From Antennarius striatus (lineage: Eukaryota; Chordata; Actinopteri; Lophiiformes; Antennariidae): a stretch of DNA of 64,000 bases. Under the pieces are notes generated by a model, which saw only the letters and a list, made by a program, of their open reading frames with translations, did not search any database and was not told where the DNA came from. Position numbers and translations under genes: made by a program. Location of the stretch: positions 10,715,001-10,779,000 of the forward strand of contig NC_090778.1 of the NCBI RefSeq assembly GCF_040054535.1, given 5' to 3'. How positions within the stretch are numbered: the stretch's first letter is position 1; each line of letters opens with the position of its first letter. Positions 22,800 through 36,170 of the stretch are shown here, piece after piece.

Positions 22800-23700
22800 G
22801 TTACTGGTGTGTGACTGGATTATTAAACCTTGATTTTATTTCACCAACATTCTGTCGGCCACAGGTCTTTAACTTCAGACAATCTTTAAATCCATCTGAA
22901 GAATAAAGTATGTAATTTACTCCTCTGAATTATTTTGTGTCGGCACTGAAGCATACTTTGTATACTGTATATAAGAATTTGTCACTGTAAACCACATTTC
23001 AGTGTCAAGACAGTCTTCTCAGACAGGTATTTTAACACTAATCAACCACACAAAAAAAAAAAATCACACCTTCGAAACAACCTCTGAGATTATTATATAA
23101 AAAATAAAAATACTACTAAATATTCCCCAGTCAACTGTTGGTAGTACTTCAACAAAGTGGAAGCAATTGGGAACACACCGAATGGGATAGTAAGTGTGAG
23201 TTTTAGACAATTTCTTGCTGTCAATTTTGTGAAGATGAGTACAGTAGGTTGGAGTTTACCCCTCCCCGTTCCAACATGACTGCACTAGTCCTGACCTCCA
23301 GTCTATAGAACACCTTTGGGATGAATCGGGGCTTCTCATCCAACTTCAGTGTCTGACTTCACAAACCTGTGTCCATCCCATCTGTTTTATAACAAAGGTT
23401 TCTTATATTCTGATAAGTTTATTTCACAATACAGTAATGTAAAAAAATGTCAAGTTAAAGCTTCTGATTCAGGAATAATGTCAACACATTCAGTTACATA
23501 CATTTTGTTATTTCTGCTTCATTAAAATGTTGATTCTTTTTAAATGCTCATCTTTGACTACAGTAATTGTGATCATATTGTGAGACGACATTATCTTTTC
23601 TGATAAATGATGGACTAAAATTAATAATTAAATGTTAAAAGTCGCCAATGCTAATCTTGAACTGAAATACAGTACACTCTTTTTTTTAAAGAAGACAATG
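22800..23700. other. Intergenic or grsf1 3'-UTR sequence
   Basis: AT-rich and non-coding. If grsf1 uses the shared poly(A) element, all of this is its 3' UTR; otherwise it is a short spacer between convergent genes. An A-run occurs at 23050-23063. Confidence 0.4.
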
Positions 23701-23801
23701 AAGACATTTTTCAATAACATTAATACAGTATTTACTGTTTGACAGACGAGTCATTCTGGAAATAAATGGTCCTGTCTACAAGTCTGGCAATGGATGTGTC
23801 T

Positions 23802-25373
23802 TCACCTGCAGGGGAACACACAACAAATTAGAAGGAGATTAAACCTCAGTAACGTGTTACAAATGAAAGCCAGAAACCAAATAAGTCCAAAAGAAAAGCA
23901 GGGAAGAAACCATTAATTCCAATCTGGGAATTCTGAGCTTGTAGGATTACTTGTACAAATTGCTTATACTGATTTTAAGAAATGTACACATCTATCTTGC
24001 AGATTTATTACAAATAAACAACCTCAAGTAAAAAATACTTGCCATGCTAAGACAAACACCATCTAATTTAGAATTTCTCACCTTCCATCAGATGGTGATA
24101 CAGAATTCAGGAATAACTCAATATACCTCCCTCCTGCAAATTACAAGAAAGTTCATACATTAAGTGAAACTCTTACAGTGGAAAATAAGCAACAACAATT
24201 GAAATTTTTTTGTTGTGAAACATCACAATAACAGAAGTGTGAAAGGATCTGTAACATTAGGTCTCAGGCATTTAAAGTGCTTTATGATTATATATTAGAT
24301 ATACTTTTAATGATCCCAAACTGGGAGAACTGGATTTATTATAAAAATGTACTGTAATAGTTTACTTTGTCATGTTTCCACAGTATCTAATTGTCACTCA
24401 TCTTATATTAAATGAGTGCTTAACACTGGATCCCCCGATAGTTGTGATAGCAATTATTGATCTATTAGTGTTGGACAGAAGACATGAAACTAGAAAACTC
24501 ACACCCTCATCCACATCAGAAGGGCCAAGGTGAGGTGAACGGTAAGAAATCTAGGGCTGTATTAAATATTGAAAGGCTCTCAAACCTCCTCACCTATAAG
24601 CTGTCTGTCTCTGGACATTGCAGCTTTGGCATCCTCGTGGCTATTGAAGAAAACCTTTCCCTGCCCGTTCAACTTGCCGTTACGCTTGCATTCAAACATG
24701 ATATTAGACAAAACTAGAGGAGAGAAAAACTGCAAGAGAAGAAACACATTATAAAAATCCACAAAGTAACCAGCAGCATCTGTATTTTTATTTTTATTTT
24801 ATACCGAGACAATGTCGACTCCCGACACCGTGAATGGAAGTCCTTTCATATGGATCCAATGAGGGGACAGGGCTACGTTGTGAAAGGATCCTGATGGAGC
24901 AGAGATCAGACACGGGAATGAACACTTGTTTTCAGAGAAGTAAATAATTTACTTCTATACCGTCATCAGTGTAGTCAATGTATGATTTTTCATTTTTTTC
25001 ATTCATGTTTACATTTCGTTACAGCTGTTGGACATATCAATTATTGTTTTCTTTGTTTATTCATGTTTAAAAACAATATAAAAAGAAGTAGCTCTTTTTG
25101 TGGGAGGCTCCAAAAAAAAGAAGTTAAAGTTCCAAAAATGCCCTTACCAGTTATGGGTTCAGTATGTGAGTGGCTGAAACTGTTGATAGGTGGAGCCCTG
25201 TTGACATGAGGTGCTGGATGTTTCGCCCTCCTCCAAGAAAGAATCTCATCCTTTCTGCTTGGAAAAACCTCAATGTATCTGCAAACATCCACAACAGGTG
25301 ACGAGCAATGAAATAACATATTGTAAGCAACTGAAGGAAGAGTTTGTTGGTGTTTAAATGTGTGCGCGTGTGC

Positions 25374-25411
<38 letters not shown>

Positions 25412-28400
25412 GTGTGTGTGTGTGCGTGCATTATCCATTTCCTCTGAAGAGAGAGAAATGTTTGATTCAGGATTAGTTTTCAGACTTCCCACCTGCTTCC
25501 GATGACTCCTCTGTGTCTCTTCAGAGCTTCATCAGCTTCTTCTTGACTGGAAAATTGTACAAAGCCCACTCCAGAGTTTCTTCCCAAGTGATCTGTGATG
25601 ATGGTGATCCCGTTCTCTGCTATATTCAAACCTGAAACACACACACACACTGAGTTTTCACTTTGGTACTCAAAAAAATATATATAATAAAGCTTGTTCA
25701 GGTTGGTTTATCTCAATTTAGGAAAAGTAGACTTCTACATATACCAGATCTGCTTCTTACTTGACAGGGAATTACATGATCTTCCAGAATACGATTCAAT
25801 GTCGTAAATTTCACAGCCCCAGCATATAAAGGGTAGAAATTATCTCAACCTTAAACATAGATAGGTTTCAAACCCAACATTGGCATTAATTTGCCACATT
25901 TATGGAATATTTTTTCATTCAGAATTTTTTTACAGATTGGTATTTTAATAACATTACTAACTACAGTACTAATACTCAAATAAGATAAAAAATGCAGTTA
26001 ACCTGAAAAAAAGTGGATGATGTCGTCCTCGGTGTTGTTGTAGGAGAGCCCTCTGAGGCGAACGACCCCGTCATGAGAATCAGTCTGGGGGACGTTCTTC
26101 AGGATGGCTTCAGCATCACATTCTGTCACCTCAAACACTGCAAACACAAGACCGAACTTGAGCACATAGGCTCCTACACATTAAAAACACACACATTTTT
26201 GCTTTTCTGACTCAAACATCAAGATTTCTCTGTAGATTTTCAAGGCCGTATTTCTAAGTACAAATATCTGATGTGTATTAAATAAATCAAATGTTTTAAA
26301 ATCCAACTAATAAATATGATCATTACATCCTAATAAATGCTATTATTTTACCAGAATCGTAAACATAGGTACTGTAGGGTACCCCTAATCCAGCTTCATG
26401 CTGGTGGAGATGTTAAACTTTTTCCCCAAAGGATTTGCATTTGGCTTCTCTACCCATTTGAAATCCTTACAGAACCAGGATTTACATTTAGAATTGTCAA
26501 CCAGTCCTGGAAAAAAGCACTCCAACTATTCAGTCCACATCACTGTTGCTCCCCTGTCAAACATCTGCTCAAAATGTGTGGTAAACTGAATTTTTTTGCT
26601 TACCAAATTAATAAATATATGCAATATTCTATTTTGTCACTTTCACTTTGAAAGACTTACACTTTAATTCAGATTTTATTTTACTCAAATCTTATTAGGT
26701 TATTTTGAAAGTTACGCATAATTACAGGTTAATGTGTGTAGCACTAATGTGAACAAATCTGTCCTGGGAAACTGCAAGCATGTATAAACGGATTCATTTA
26801 AACACACTGACACCAAAACCATAACTTTGCGAGATAACACCTTATTTAGACTGCATTTAGTAGCGAATGTATGAATGACATTTTGCTCTGGAGGGTGACA
26901 GAGTATAGTTGCTGTTGTGTTTCCTCTTATTTTATTAATCCATGATGCTGGTTATTTCTGATGACAGAACTCACTGTCAGCATGCAAGTTCTGGACGCTA
27001 TTTTTGACAATGGCTCCGTCCAGTATGCTACGATGGTGTTATATTATGTAGAAGCAGAACATTGAACTGAAGTAACCAAATAAAATGCAGATGCCTCTGG
27101 TTTTCTCATGCACACCATTGGTTTTCCTGCTCTGACATGCCACAATGTCTTTTGGAAAGAGATCGATTTGCTTCTGAAGTTCAGCCTTCCACAGCTGATA
27201 AACAAAGAAACAAACCTTCGACATAGCGTGTACCAATGTACTGTCTGTCCATCTCCAGAGCCTTCATGACGTCGTCCTTTCGCTTCATCTCGATAAAGGC
27301 CCGTCCAGAGCGACTTCCCTGATTGTTAAGAATGAAATGGATTCCATTTATCCCGCCACGGATCTTACATCCTGACAGGAAAGAAAAATACAGTAGAAAA
27401 TAAATCTTTTTGTTGCTGTACAATTGGGACAGCAAACGTTACTGACAGATAAAGTTGACAGGATGTTTAGCAGTTAATGATCTTCAGTATCAAATATACC
27501 ATTAACAGAAAGCCACATAGCAATAGTAAACTTTAAAACTGTTCCTTTAAAAACATTAACTTAAGCCACAACAAATAATTTTACAATTATCTGTGATTAT
27601 CAAATACATGACAATAACATCATTTTTATAATTCAGTTTTTTATTATTATTAATTTTGCCAAATTTTAAAACTCACTTGAGAAAAATTGCAGGAGGTCCT
27701 CCGCCGAACATGACCATGGTAAACCTTTCACTTGCACAATGTGCACCTCCTTCTGCTCTGGTTCCAGATCTGGACTGATGTGATTGTAATGATATGGTTC
27801 CAGATCATACTGCTCTAGTTCCTGATCCCACTGTTCTGGTCTGATCTGATTGGAATGATCTGCTTCCAAATCAGATGGATTACTGACCACTGGTGGATCT
27901 TCAATCACATCTGTTTCTCCTGCCTGGAAAACAACATGCACTGAAGATAATCTTTGTAGTAATCCATTCACATTTCCATTGGTGGAATAATAACTGCATC
28001 AATTAGGAATACTTCAACAAAATAAATGCAAAAAGGTCTTTGAGTCTTTTATATTCATACTACTTCATACTCACGCTCCACTACAAGCAGCTAATGGTTT
28101 ATCCATTACAATTATCTGACATCTTTTTAATGCCAAACACATTAAAATATTTATTTTAAAAAAACCGAAGGCCTTTTTAGTTTTTAGTATGGACAAAGTT
28201 TTGGATCATAGGGATCTTAGGGGATTCTTCACACACAAAACACCTTTGACATTGTCTAGCTTACGTCAAATGTATTTGCTGAACTCTTACACAGATAAAT
28301 CTTGTAAAAGATCCATCACGGTTATCAATAGCTAATTCTTCTCACACCTGACCTACCTTGGTACAGAAGCTGTATTGGCTTGCTTTCGGTGCTGACTGAA

Positions 28401-28560
28401 GCTGACGAGGCCTCTGCAGATAAACTGTCCGGCTCGTTGATGCCCATGCCCGCTGTTCAGGGAGCCGACCCCGGCACGACCACACGCGGTCTCTCGGCCT
28501 GGATCGTGTAGTGACTGCGACACAACGCCGCAGCAACAACTGACACTGGTGACGGAACAT
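23802..28560 (-). CDS. grsf1: GRSF1, mitochondrial G-rich RNA sequence binding factor
   Basis: Minus-strand gene for an RNA-binding protein known to act in mitochondrial RNA granules on G-rich transcripts. Coding exons: 28560-28357, 27923-27677, 27371-27216, 26137-26003, 25631-25493, 25278-25148, 24890-24805, 24729-24594, 24133-24082 and the last coding base plus stop at 23805-23802. Phases match at all joins, giving 429 aa. The N-terminus (MFRHQCQLLLRRCVAVTTRS) is Arg-rich with no acidic residues, a mitochondrial presequence type. Three quasi-RRMs follow: about residues 115-200 (QVKGLPWSCSAEDLLQFFS), 220-300 (VVRLRGLSYNNTEDDIIHFF) and 350-425 (WIHMKGLPFTVSGVDIVSFF). The linker after the presequence is acidic with DLEP/DLEA repeats. 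It converges on rufy3, as in human chromosome 4. Confidence 0.94.
25375..25431. repeat. (GT)n microsatellite in grsf1 intron 5
   Basis: GT repeat with two GC interruptions, lying between grsf1 exons 5 and 6. Confidence 0.9.
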
Positions 28561-28800
28561 TTTAGCTGGACGCTAGATTTTATGTACAACAGTCCTTCTG
28601 TCGGAACGACAGAATGACTGTGTTCCTACTTTGTGTGCTTCACTACCCGTCTGGTATGAGGGAGCGCGGTTGAGCTGATTCACATGGGTCGGCCAAGGGT
28701 ACCGCTAGCTGTCAAGCTAACAGGAAGCAGTATTGACTTCCTGTCAACGTCACGTTACGACTCACGTGCGTCATGCGAGCACACGCTACACTTAAAGGGT
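28561..28800 (-). promoter_or_regulatory. Probable grsf1 promoter
   Basis: CpG-containing sequence directly upstream of the grsf1 ATG. It includes a CTTCCTGT motif (ETS type) near 28737, a CRE-like AACGTCACG near 28746 and an E-box, TCACGTGC, near 28763. There is no TATA box. Motif function is inferred from position. Confidence 0.4.
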
Positions 28801-29740
28801 TAACATCTCATTACAAAACTGAAGAATAGTCACAATCTAAATTTAAATTTCATTTTTTTTAAGGAATAAAATATGTGATTGGAAACAATGTAATAAAACA
28901 GATTTTTTTTCCCCATTTTCACGGATTGTTCGGTTTCAATAAAAATATTTATTTTTCAATGACAACATAACAATATATTAAAAAACTTGGATTTTTTTTC
29001 AGATAAATGTCTGAAGTTTTGTTAAAGATTGTCTTTTTGCTTTAACTTTTCTCAACATTTGCATTCTGAGAAATATTGTAATGTTGAAATGTATAACATC
29101 CCCACAAAACGGGCTACATATAGACATATTTAAAAGATTTTTAGCTTCCTAGTTATTACATTTTATTTTAAATAAAAGGAGTTTGCACAGTGAGGTGCTT
29201 TTCCTTGGGCACATAGGTCCAGAGAAGCATACAGTACCTTCAATGTAAAATGTCCATCTCTCAAGCAGCAATTCATTAGTACTTTTCTCAGCTTGAATCA
29301 TCATATCATCGATCACATAAGGAGCAGTTTCCATCTTCTAACTTGAAAGATTAGACTATATAGAATCACCATTTGAAATAAAGTAGCTTTAATCCTTACT
29401 TGCAAGACTTAAATGCAAGGTTGCTCCTAGAATAGCTGGTATTGGATCAGGTTCAAACAGCCACTGAGACACAGTAAAATATGCTTCATTTCATGACCAA
29501 AAATAATTTGTAAAATTACTGATTACAGACCTGAAATGGTTACAAAATTAGTAACGTAAAATAATAATGTAATCCATGTAGTGGCTGTAAATGTGAGTGT
29601 TTTAGAATGGACTATTACATTTTAACCATCGTCTGTACTAAGGAGGTGAGCTAGAGGGGGGCAGAAAAGGACAGTGGTTTTACATTTTAATGATGCATTA
29701 TGTATGCAATCCACACCTAAGAGATTTAAAAAGTAATCAT
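28801..29740. other. AT-rich intergenic DNA, no gene seen
   Basis: Long A and T runs, with no recognisable coding or repeat family. Confidence 0.45.
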
Positions 29741-29744
29741 AACA

Positions 29745-30560
29745 GACAAGACCTCTGATGTTGCAGCTGGAATTTGCGGCAGCCATTCTTCTAGGATCAC
29801 ACTCCCTAAGGCTTCACAACAGCCACTTTGCTTTCCATCAATTGTTCATTCAGACCCTAGTACTTCTCCATCTTACCATACTTCTTCCTGATGTCACCAT
29901 TTGCTGAGGTCTCCATATCTGTAACACCTTTCCTCTTCTGCCTGTTGTCAGCCACCACTATATCTGGTTGATTTGTCAGCAGCTGGTTATCAGTCTTGAA
30001 CTTAAAGTCCCATACATCTTTGCTCTCTTTTCCTCAACCACTTGGTTGGTTGGTGGTTCCTCCCATTGGGATTTAGGGGCTTTTAAACCATATTTGGTAC
30101 AGATTTTTCTGTGCACAATCCCATCCTCTTTGTTATGTTGTTTGCTAGACTGTTTCAGGGACGTCTTCATACATTCTGTGCCTTGTGTTCCTACCAGTTG
30201 TGGTAGATCCCTGCATCTAAGTGTCTGGTGCTAACGGTTTGTTTTTGTGCAGCCATTATCCACAGGATTAGAGTTGAAATTCAGACACTATTGCAGTTTC
30301 TTGTTTTCAGCCACATCATCTATTTGTCAATGACACAGGGGCTCTGTCTTTCTATTTCTTCTTTATTACCCTCTGTGTTCTGCTGCCAGAAACACTCTCT
30401 TAGCAATTCATCCCAGGGAGCTTCTTCCTGATGTATTCAGGGAGGCTTCTTGTCTCTCCCTCAGGACTTTGAGTGCAACCCATTTATTTTGAGGATATTT
30501 AGTATCTCGATAACAGAGGCATCTCCTCCTGAGGCCGGCCATTACAATTCCATCTCAGTA
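29745..30560 (-). mobile_element. LINE C-terminal fossil (PD-D/E-like block)
   Basis: On the minus strand, frames read HNKEDGIVHRKICTKYGL, then WDFKFKTDNQLLTNQPDIVV (about 30010-29960), then GDIRKKYGKMEKY. This order matches the C-terminal part of a family of non-LTR retrotransposon polyproteins found in fish and invertebrates, in which QPDIVVxD resembles a restriction-like nuclease core. Frameshifts and stops are frequent. Upstream sequence to about 30560 looks like more of the same element but is less certain. Confidence 0.5.
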
Positions 30561-30699
30561 TATGATAAGTGGTAGTGCAGACGTGTTGATGAGTAAGACC
30601 TTATTTTGAACACGTATGACATATTACTTCAGCAGGTTAAATCTCATACCTTTTAATTAAACACAATTAAATTGATTTTTACAGTTTAGTCTCATAAAC

Positions 30700-33600
30700 A
30701 AGTTCCATCTATCAATCCATCTTCCACCGCTTATCCGGAATCGGGTCGCGGAGGCAGCAGCTTCAACAAGGAGCCCCAAACTTCCCTTTCCCCGGCCACA
30801 TCCATCTGCCACATCTGACTGAGGGATCCCAAGGCGTTCCCAGGCCACTGTTGAGATAAAATCCCTCCACCTGGTCCTGGGTCTGCCCCGAGGTCTCCTC
30901 CCAGCTGGACGAGCCAGAAACACCTTCCTAGGGAGGCGCCCCGCACCAGATGCCCAAACCACCTCAACTGACTCCTTTCCACGTGAAGGAGCAGCGGCTC
31001 TACTCTGAGCCCCTCGTGAACAGCAGTGTTTCTCACCTTATCTCAAAGGGAGACAACAGCTATCTGCCTGAGAAAGCCCATTTCTGACGCTTGTATCCGC
31101 AATCTCGTTCTTTCAGTCATGACCCATCGCTCATGACCATAGGTAAGGGTAGGAATGAAGATTGAAATAGAGAGCTTTGCCTCTCGGCTTAGCTCCCTTT
31201 TTGTGACAACAGTGCGGTAAAGGGAATGCAATACCGCTCCTGCTGCCCCACCTCTCCGTCCAATCTCACGCTCCATTGTTCCCTCATTCCTGAACAGGAC
31301 CCCAAGATATTTAAACTCCTTCACTTGTGGAAGGACCTCATTCCACACTCGGAGAAGGCAGTCCACCAGCTTCCTGCTGAGGACCATGGCCTCAGATTTG
31401 GAGGTGCTGATCCTCATCCCCGCCGCTTCACATGGCTGCAAACCGGACCAGTGAGTGCTGCAGGTCACATGCCGATAAAGCAAACAGGACCACATCATCT
31501 GCAAAAAGCAGCGATGCAATCCTCAGGCCACCAAACTGTAACCCCTCCTCACCACGACTACACCTCGATATCCTGTCCATGAAAATCACAAACAGAATTG
31601 GTGATAAAGCGCAGCCCTGGCAAAGGCCAACAACCACTCGGAACAAGTCTGATTTACTGCCGAGAACCCGAACGCAGCTCTCACTTTGGGCGTACAGGGA
31701 TTGGATGGCCCTGAGGAGAGGCCCCCTCACGCCATACTCTCGCAGTACGTCCCACAGTATATCCCTGGGGACCCGATCGTACGCTTTCTCCAAGTCCACA
31801 AAACACATGTAGACTGGATGAACATATTCCCAAGGCCCTTTTAAGATCCCTGCGAGAGTAAAAAGCTGGTCTGTTGTTCCACGACCAGGACAGAACCCAC
31901 ATTGTTCCTCCTCAATCTGAGGCTCGACAATCGACTGGACCCTCCTTTTAGGCACCTTGGAGTAAACTTTCCCAGGGAGGCTGAGGAGTGTGATGCCCCT
32001 GTAGTTGGCGCACACCCTCTGGTCCTCCTTTTTAAAAAGAGGAACCACCACCCCAGTCTGCCACTCTGTCGGCACTGTCCAAGACTTCCACCCAATGTTA
32101 AAGAGGCGTGTCATCCATGATAGCCCCTCAACACCCAGAGCCTTCAGCATTTCCGGACAAATCTCATCAACACCTTGGGCTTTGCCACCGTGAAGTTGTT
32201 TAACTACCTCGGCGACTTGGCCCCGAGGATTGACTCGAATACCCCATCATCCTCCAGCTCTGCCTCTGCAACAGAGGACGGGTCAGTTGGGGTAGTTGGA
32301 TTCAGGAGTTCCTCAAAGTGTTCCTTCCACCGACTGACAACCTCCTCAGTCGAGGTGAACAGTGTCCCATCCTTGCTGTATACAGCTTGGATGGTCCCCC
32401 GTTTCCCCCTCCTGAGGTGTCGGACAGTCCTTCAGAACAACTTTGGTGCCGTCTGATAATCCTTCTCCACGGCCGCTCCGGACTCCTCCCACACCCTCTG
32501 TTTTGCCTCCATCACAGTCGAGGCTGCAGTCCTTGTGGCCTGTCGGTACCCTGCCATTGCTTCAGGAATCCCCAGAGACAACATGCCCCTGAAGGCCTCC
32601 TTCTTCAGTCGGATGGCTTCTCTGACCACCGGGGTCCACCACTGTGTTCGAGGGTTACTGCCCCTTGAGGCACCCAAGACCTTGAGACCACAGCTCTCAG
32701 CTGCAGCTTCAGCAATGGAAGCTTTGAACATCGACCATTCAGGGTTGATGCCCCCATTCTCCACAAGGATGCATGAGAAGCTTTTTCGGAGGTGTGAATT
32801 GAAGGCCTCGCGAACAGAGTCCTCCTCCAGATGTTCCCAGTTCACCCACACTACTCGTTTGGGCTTACCATATCTATCCAAAGGTTTCCTCCGCCAATGG
32901 ACCCAACTCACCACCAGGTAGTGATCAGTTGACAGCTCTTCCCCTCTCTTCACCCGAGTGTCCAAAACACACGGTCGAAGGTAAGATGATATGATCACAA
33001 GATAGATCATTGACCTCCAACCCAGGGTGCTCTGGTACCAAGTACACTTATGAGCATCCTTGTGTTTGAACATGGTATTAGTTATGAACAATCCATGACT
33101 AGCACAGAAGTCCAACAACATAACACCCCTCAGGTTTAGATCAGGGAGGCCATTCCTCCCAATCGCACCCCTCCAAGTGTCTCCATCATTGCCGATGTGT
33201 GCATTGAAGTCCCCAGGAGAAAAATGGAGCCCCCTACAGGGATCCCATCAAGGAACCCATTTCGGGACCCCAAGAAGGCGGAATACTCTGAGCTGATATT
33301 TGGTGTATACACACCAATAACAGTCAGTTTTCCCTCCCACAGCCTTAAGGCATAGGGAGGTGAACCTCTAATCCACCAGGGTAAATTCCAACACAGCAGC
33401 GCTCAGCCGGGGGTTTGTGAGTATCCCCACACCCGCCCAGCACCTCACGCCTGACACAACTCTAGAGTAGAACAAGGTCCATCCCCTATCCAGGTGTTTG
33501 GATCCAGAACCAAGGCTATGCGTGGAGGTAAGCCCCACCAGATCCAACTGGTAACGCTCCACCTCCAGCATAAGCTCCGGCTCATTCCCTGCCAGTGAGG

Positions 33601-33745
33601 TGACATTCCACGTCCCCAAAGCCAGTTTTTGCAACCAAGGTCTGGTCCGTCATGATCCCCTGTCGTCACTGCCACCCATATGGTAGCGCCCCCGACCCCA
33701 TCGATCTGCCCTGCGGGTGGTGGGTCCACAGGGGTCATAAACAAG
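30700..33745 (-). mobile_element. Degenerate LINE (Rex3/RTE-like), endonuclease to C-terminus
   Basis: Minus-strand order: endonuclease start at 33634 (LGTWNVTSLAG), then its second half at 33121-32432 ([30 protein letters not shown]), the RT at 32150-31428 (NYRGITLLSLPGKVYSK; CGFCPGRGTTDQL; YMCFVDLEKAYDRVP; catalytic SLLFADDVVLF), a C-terminal block at 31519-31043 (KEFKYLGVLFRNEGTMEREI; LTYGHERWVMTER), and the end at 31036-30725 (QLRWFGHLVRG; GDLGADPGPG). The 3' terminus is near 30700, in GGATAAGCGGTGGAAGATGG and its tail. Several frameshifts and a deletion in the endonuclease make it inactive. It differs in sequence from the 2840-5960 element. The Rex3/RTE assignment is from memory. Confidence 0.8.
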
Positions 33746-33749
33746 TTGT

Positions 33750-35340
33750 TCATTAGATAAGAAGATACCATTAACAGGTACCATCAAGCTACAATCAAAT
33801 TTACAAATGGAACTTTTTAATGTGATTAGAAATCGCAGAAACATGTAAATGGTCAATATTTCAAACACATTTACTGATGACACAAGGTTAATATGTGATG
33901 GTCGCTCATCTTTCCTCTGTGTTCTTTTGTGTGTTCCTACCTATTTTATCTTTTTAAAAATCTTTTTTTCCTCATCTGTCTCCTATCTGTTATTTTTTCA
34001 TCTGTATCTGCACTGAAGGACAGTACCCAATTTTGTTGTTGAACTTGACATTGAAAATTAAAGTGATTTTGATTTTTCTTAAATATTTCAATGTGTTTTG
34101 CATCATTTTAACAGAGATGAGCTTCCTTAACTTTAATAGTAAGAAATACTGTCATGTCATTCGTGGGCAGCAGATAGTGATGTCAATCAGAGTTTAAAAC
34201 AAAATGTTGCTCTTGATGAAGAACAATACTACTATTTCTTTCTGGCATGAGTTGTCTTATAGGGAAAAAACCCAACAAAATAAAAGTCAGATGTGTATAA
34301 TATATATCTTGATGATGTTATGTTTTGCTCCAGCAAATATGAATCTTATCATATATAGAGTGTTTGCAGTGAAACACATTAGACAACAAAAGACATGATT
34401 GTAACATAGAAACTGGACACATATATATTGATATAGCGCTTATTTATTCGAAGACTCATAATGCTTTACAATGCTTGCCACATTCCCCCGCTCATACACT
34501 CATACAAGCGTCATACACACAGCCTTCATGATTGATGACCTTCTCTAGCTCCTCAGTCGTAGCCACCTCTAAGGCATGCCCAAAAGAATAACCTTGAAGT
34601 ACATCTGTTTGATCATTTGATACTGTAAATGCACTGAAATGTGAAGTCTGCATTGACAGTGATCCACTTTGAGTCTGTTCAGAGAGAAAGTCACTTATGA
34701 GTAGGGAGTTGCTCAACATTTAATGTAAAACACAACAAATTCAATTAAATTGTAGAGTTACTTCTGATGAGACAAATACTGCTTAGACTGTTAATCCTTA
34801 ACACAACACATTTGAATTTCAGCACAAGATGAACTGTTAATCAAGACATCATTTAACTTGCTCTACCTTTGAACAAATTTTAAGGTGTAAACTGGCATTC
34901 ACCCCTTCAGACTATGTATGCTGATTGATGTCTAACAAATGAATTGTACTGCAACCACTCGGAATTTTAACTAAACTTTAAGGACACACTATGATCCATT
35001 TAGATTCAGCTCATCTGAAGATGTGATCTGTCACATTTCTTCAACGAACGTAATGTTAATAAATTACCGCACATGGAAAGGCTGCTGAATCCTGCTTGAA
35101 ATCAATACTGTATACCATCAAGTTGATGCAGTGTGGGACCGGAACCAGGGGATTCTTTGGGTAACAGTAAAAATTCTGTCTGACACTACTTCCAAACATT
35201 ATTGCAATGGTAAAATTTTATTCCTCTTGTCCTGAATATGGACAGGATAGTCATATGGTTATTTTAAAAAAATTACCAAACACATCCCCATATTCATAAA
35301 AACATTTTGCTTTTTGTTTCCACTAATGAGCTCTGACACT
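33750..35340. other. Intergenic DNA with short dispersed-repeat tails
   Basis: No gene is seen. About 34020-34075 (GACATTGAAAATTAAAGTGA) and 34425-34510 (TATAGCGCTTATTTATTCG) resemble 3' tails of dispersed fish repeats, but no complete element can be delimited. Confidence 0.4.
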
Positions 35341-35343
35341 TAG

Positions 35344-35664
35344 GAAGTGGTTGGTCAGTCATCTTCAGATCACCACCGCTGTATCCGCCGTGAGGCGGGG
35401 GACACTCTGGGCACAACGCCAGTGCACCGCGGAGCCACACACAAAGACATACAACCATGCACATACACACTCATTCCTACGTGCAATTTGGAACCAATCA
35501 ACCTGAAGCGCATGCTTTTGGAGGTGGGAGATCTTGAAGAACCCGGAGAGAACCTACGCAAACACGGGGAGAGCATGCGAACTCCGCACAGAGCGGGACT
35601 CGAACCCTTGTCCGTCGTGTTGTCAGGCAGCAGCGCTAACCACTGCGCCACCGAAGTGGATGGT
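35344..35664 (-). mobile_element. tRNA-derived SINE, minus orientation, imperfect 12-bp TSD
   Basis: Same family as 1191-1541. Read on minus, it has the A-box GTGGCGCAGTGGTTAGCG, the B-box GGGTTCGAGTCCC, CTCCACCTCC-type body and a GGCGGATACAGCGGTGG end. The flanks GAAGTGGTTGGT (35344-35355) and GAAGTGGATGGT (35653-35664) differ at one base, so the copy is fairly old. The body lacks part of the 3' segment present in the other copies. Confidence 0.8.
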
Positions 35665-36170
35665 GAAAGTGAGAATTTCTATGTGAGGAAACAGTTACTA
35701 CACAATCTAACAACATATGAAATGTGATTTCTAAACTGTTGTCTCCCGCATCCTTAAAAGTCTCAGCTTTTCATAGTCACAGTCAACTTTATTGTCAAAT
35801 GTACCATATATACGACATACAGCACAGATGAAATTACAGCCCTCTCAGACAGTTTCTAACAAATCAAACAAATCAATTTGGTTCTAACCCCATGATTACC
35901 ATTTTAAAAATATGGCAACAGATTATGTAACATTGTAATTCTGACATTATAAAATAATTCTCAAGTCCCAACTTCTGACCTTTTTTCCCCGACTTAATTT
36001 TTCTTCTGACTAGTAATTCTAACTTTTAAAAACAGTGATAGTCTGTCAGAATTGTAAAAAGAAGATAACTTCGCTCAGATTGTCTTCCGTATCTGTAGAA
36101 AAGTTGCGACAGTAACCGCTTCAAAAAAAAAAAAAAAAAGGTATAAAGGTAAGAAAAACGAACACACCAC
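35665..36170. other. Intergenic DNA upstream of mapk1
   Basis: Contains the repeat-tail motif CAACTTTATTGTCAAATGTA at about 35787 and an A18 run at 36122-36139. No gene is seen. Confidence 0.4.

Noticed and set aside
26938..27000. C/D-box snoRNA in a grsf1 intron
   Set aside because: A TGATGA-like C box occurs, but no convincing D box or terminal stem was found, and the motif lies on the strand opposite to grsf1.
31428..32150. 240-residue ORF as a host gene
   Set aside because: It carries reverse transcriptase motifs (GITLLSLPGK, FADDVVLF) and sits in order with other LINE blocks.
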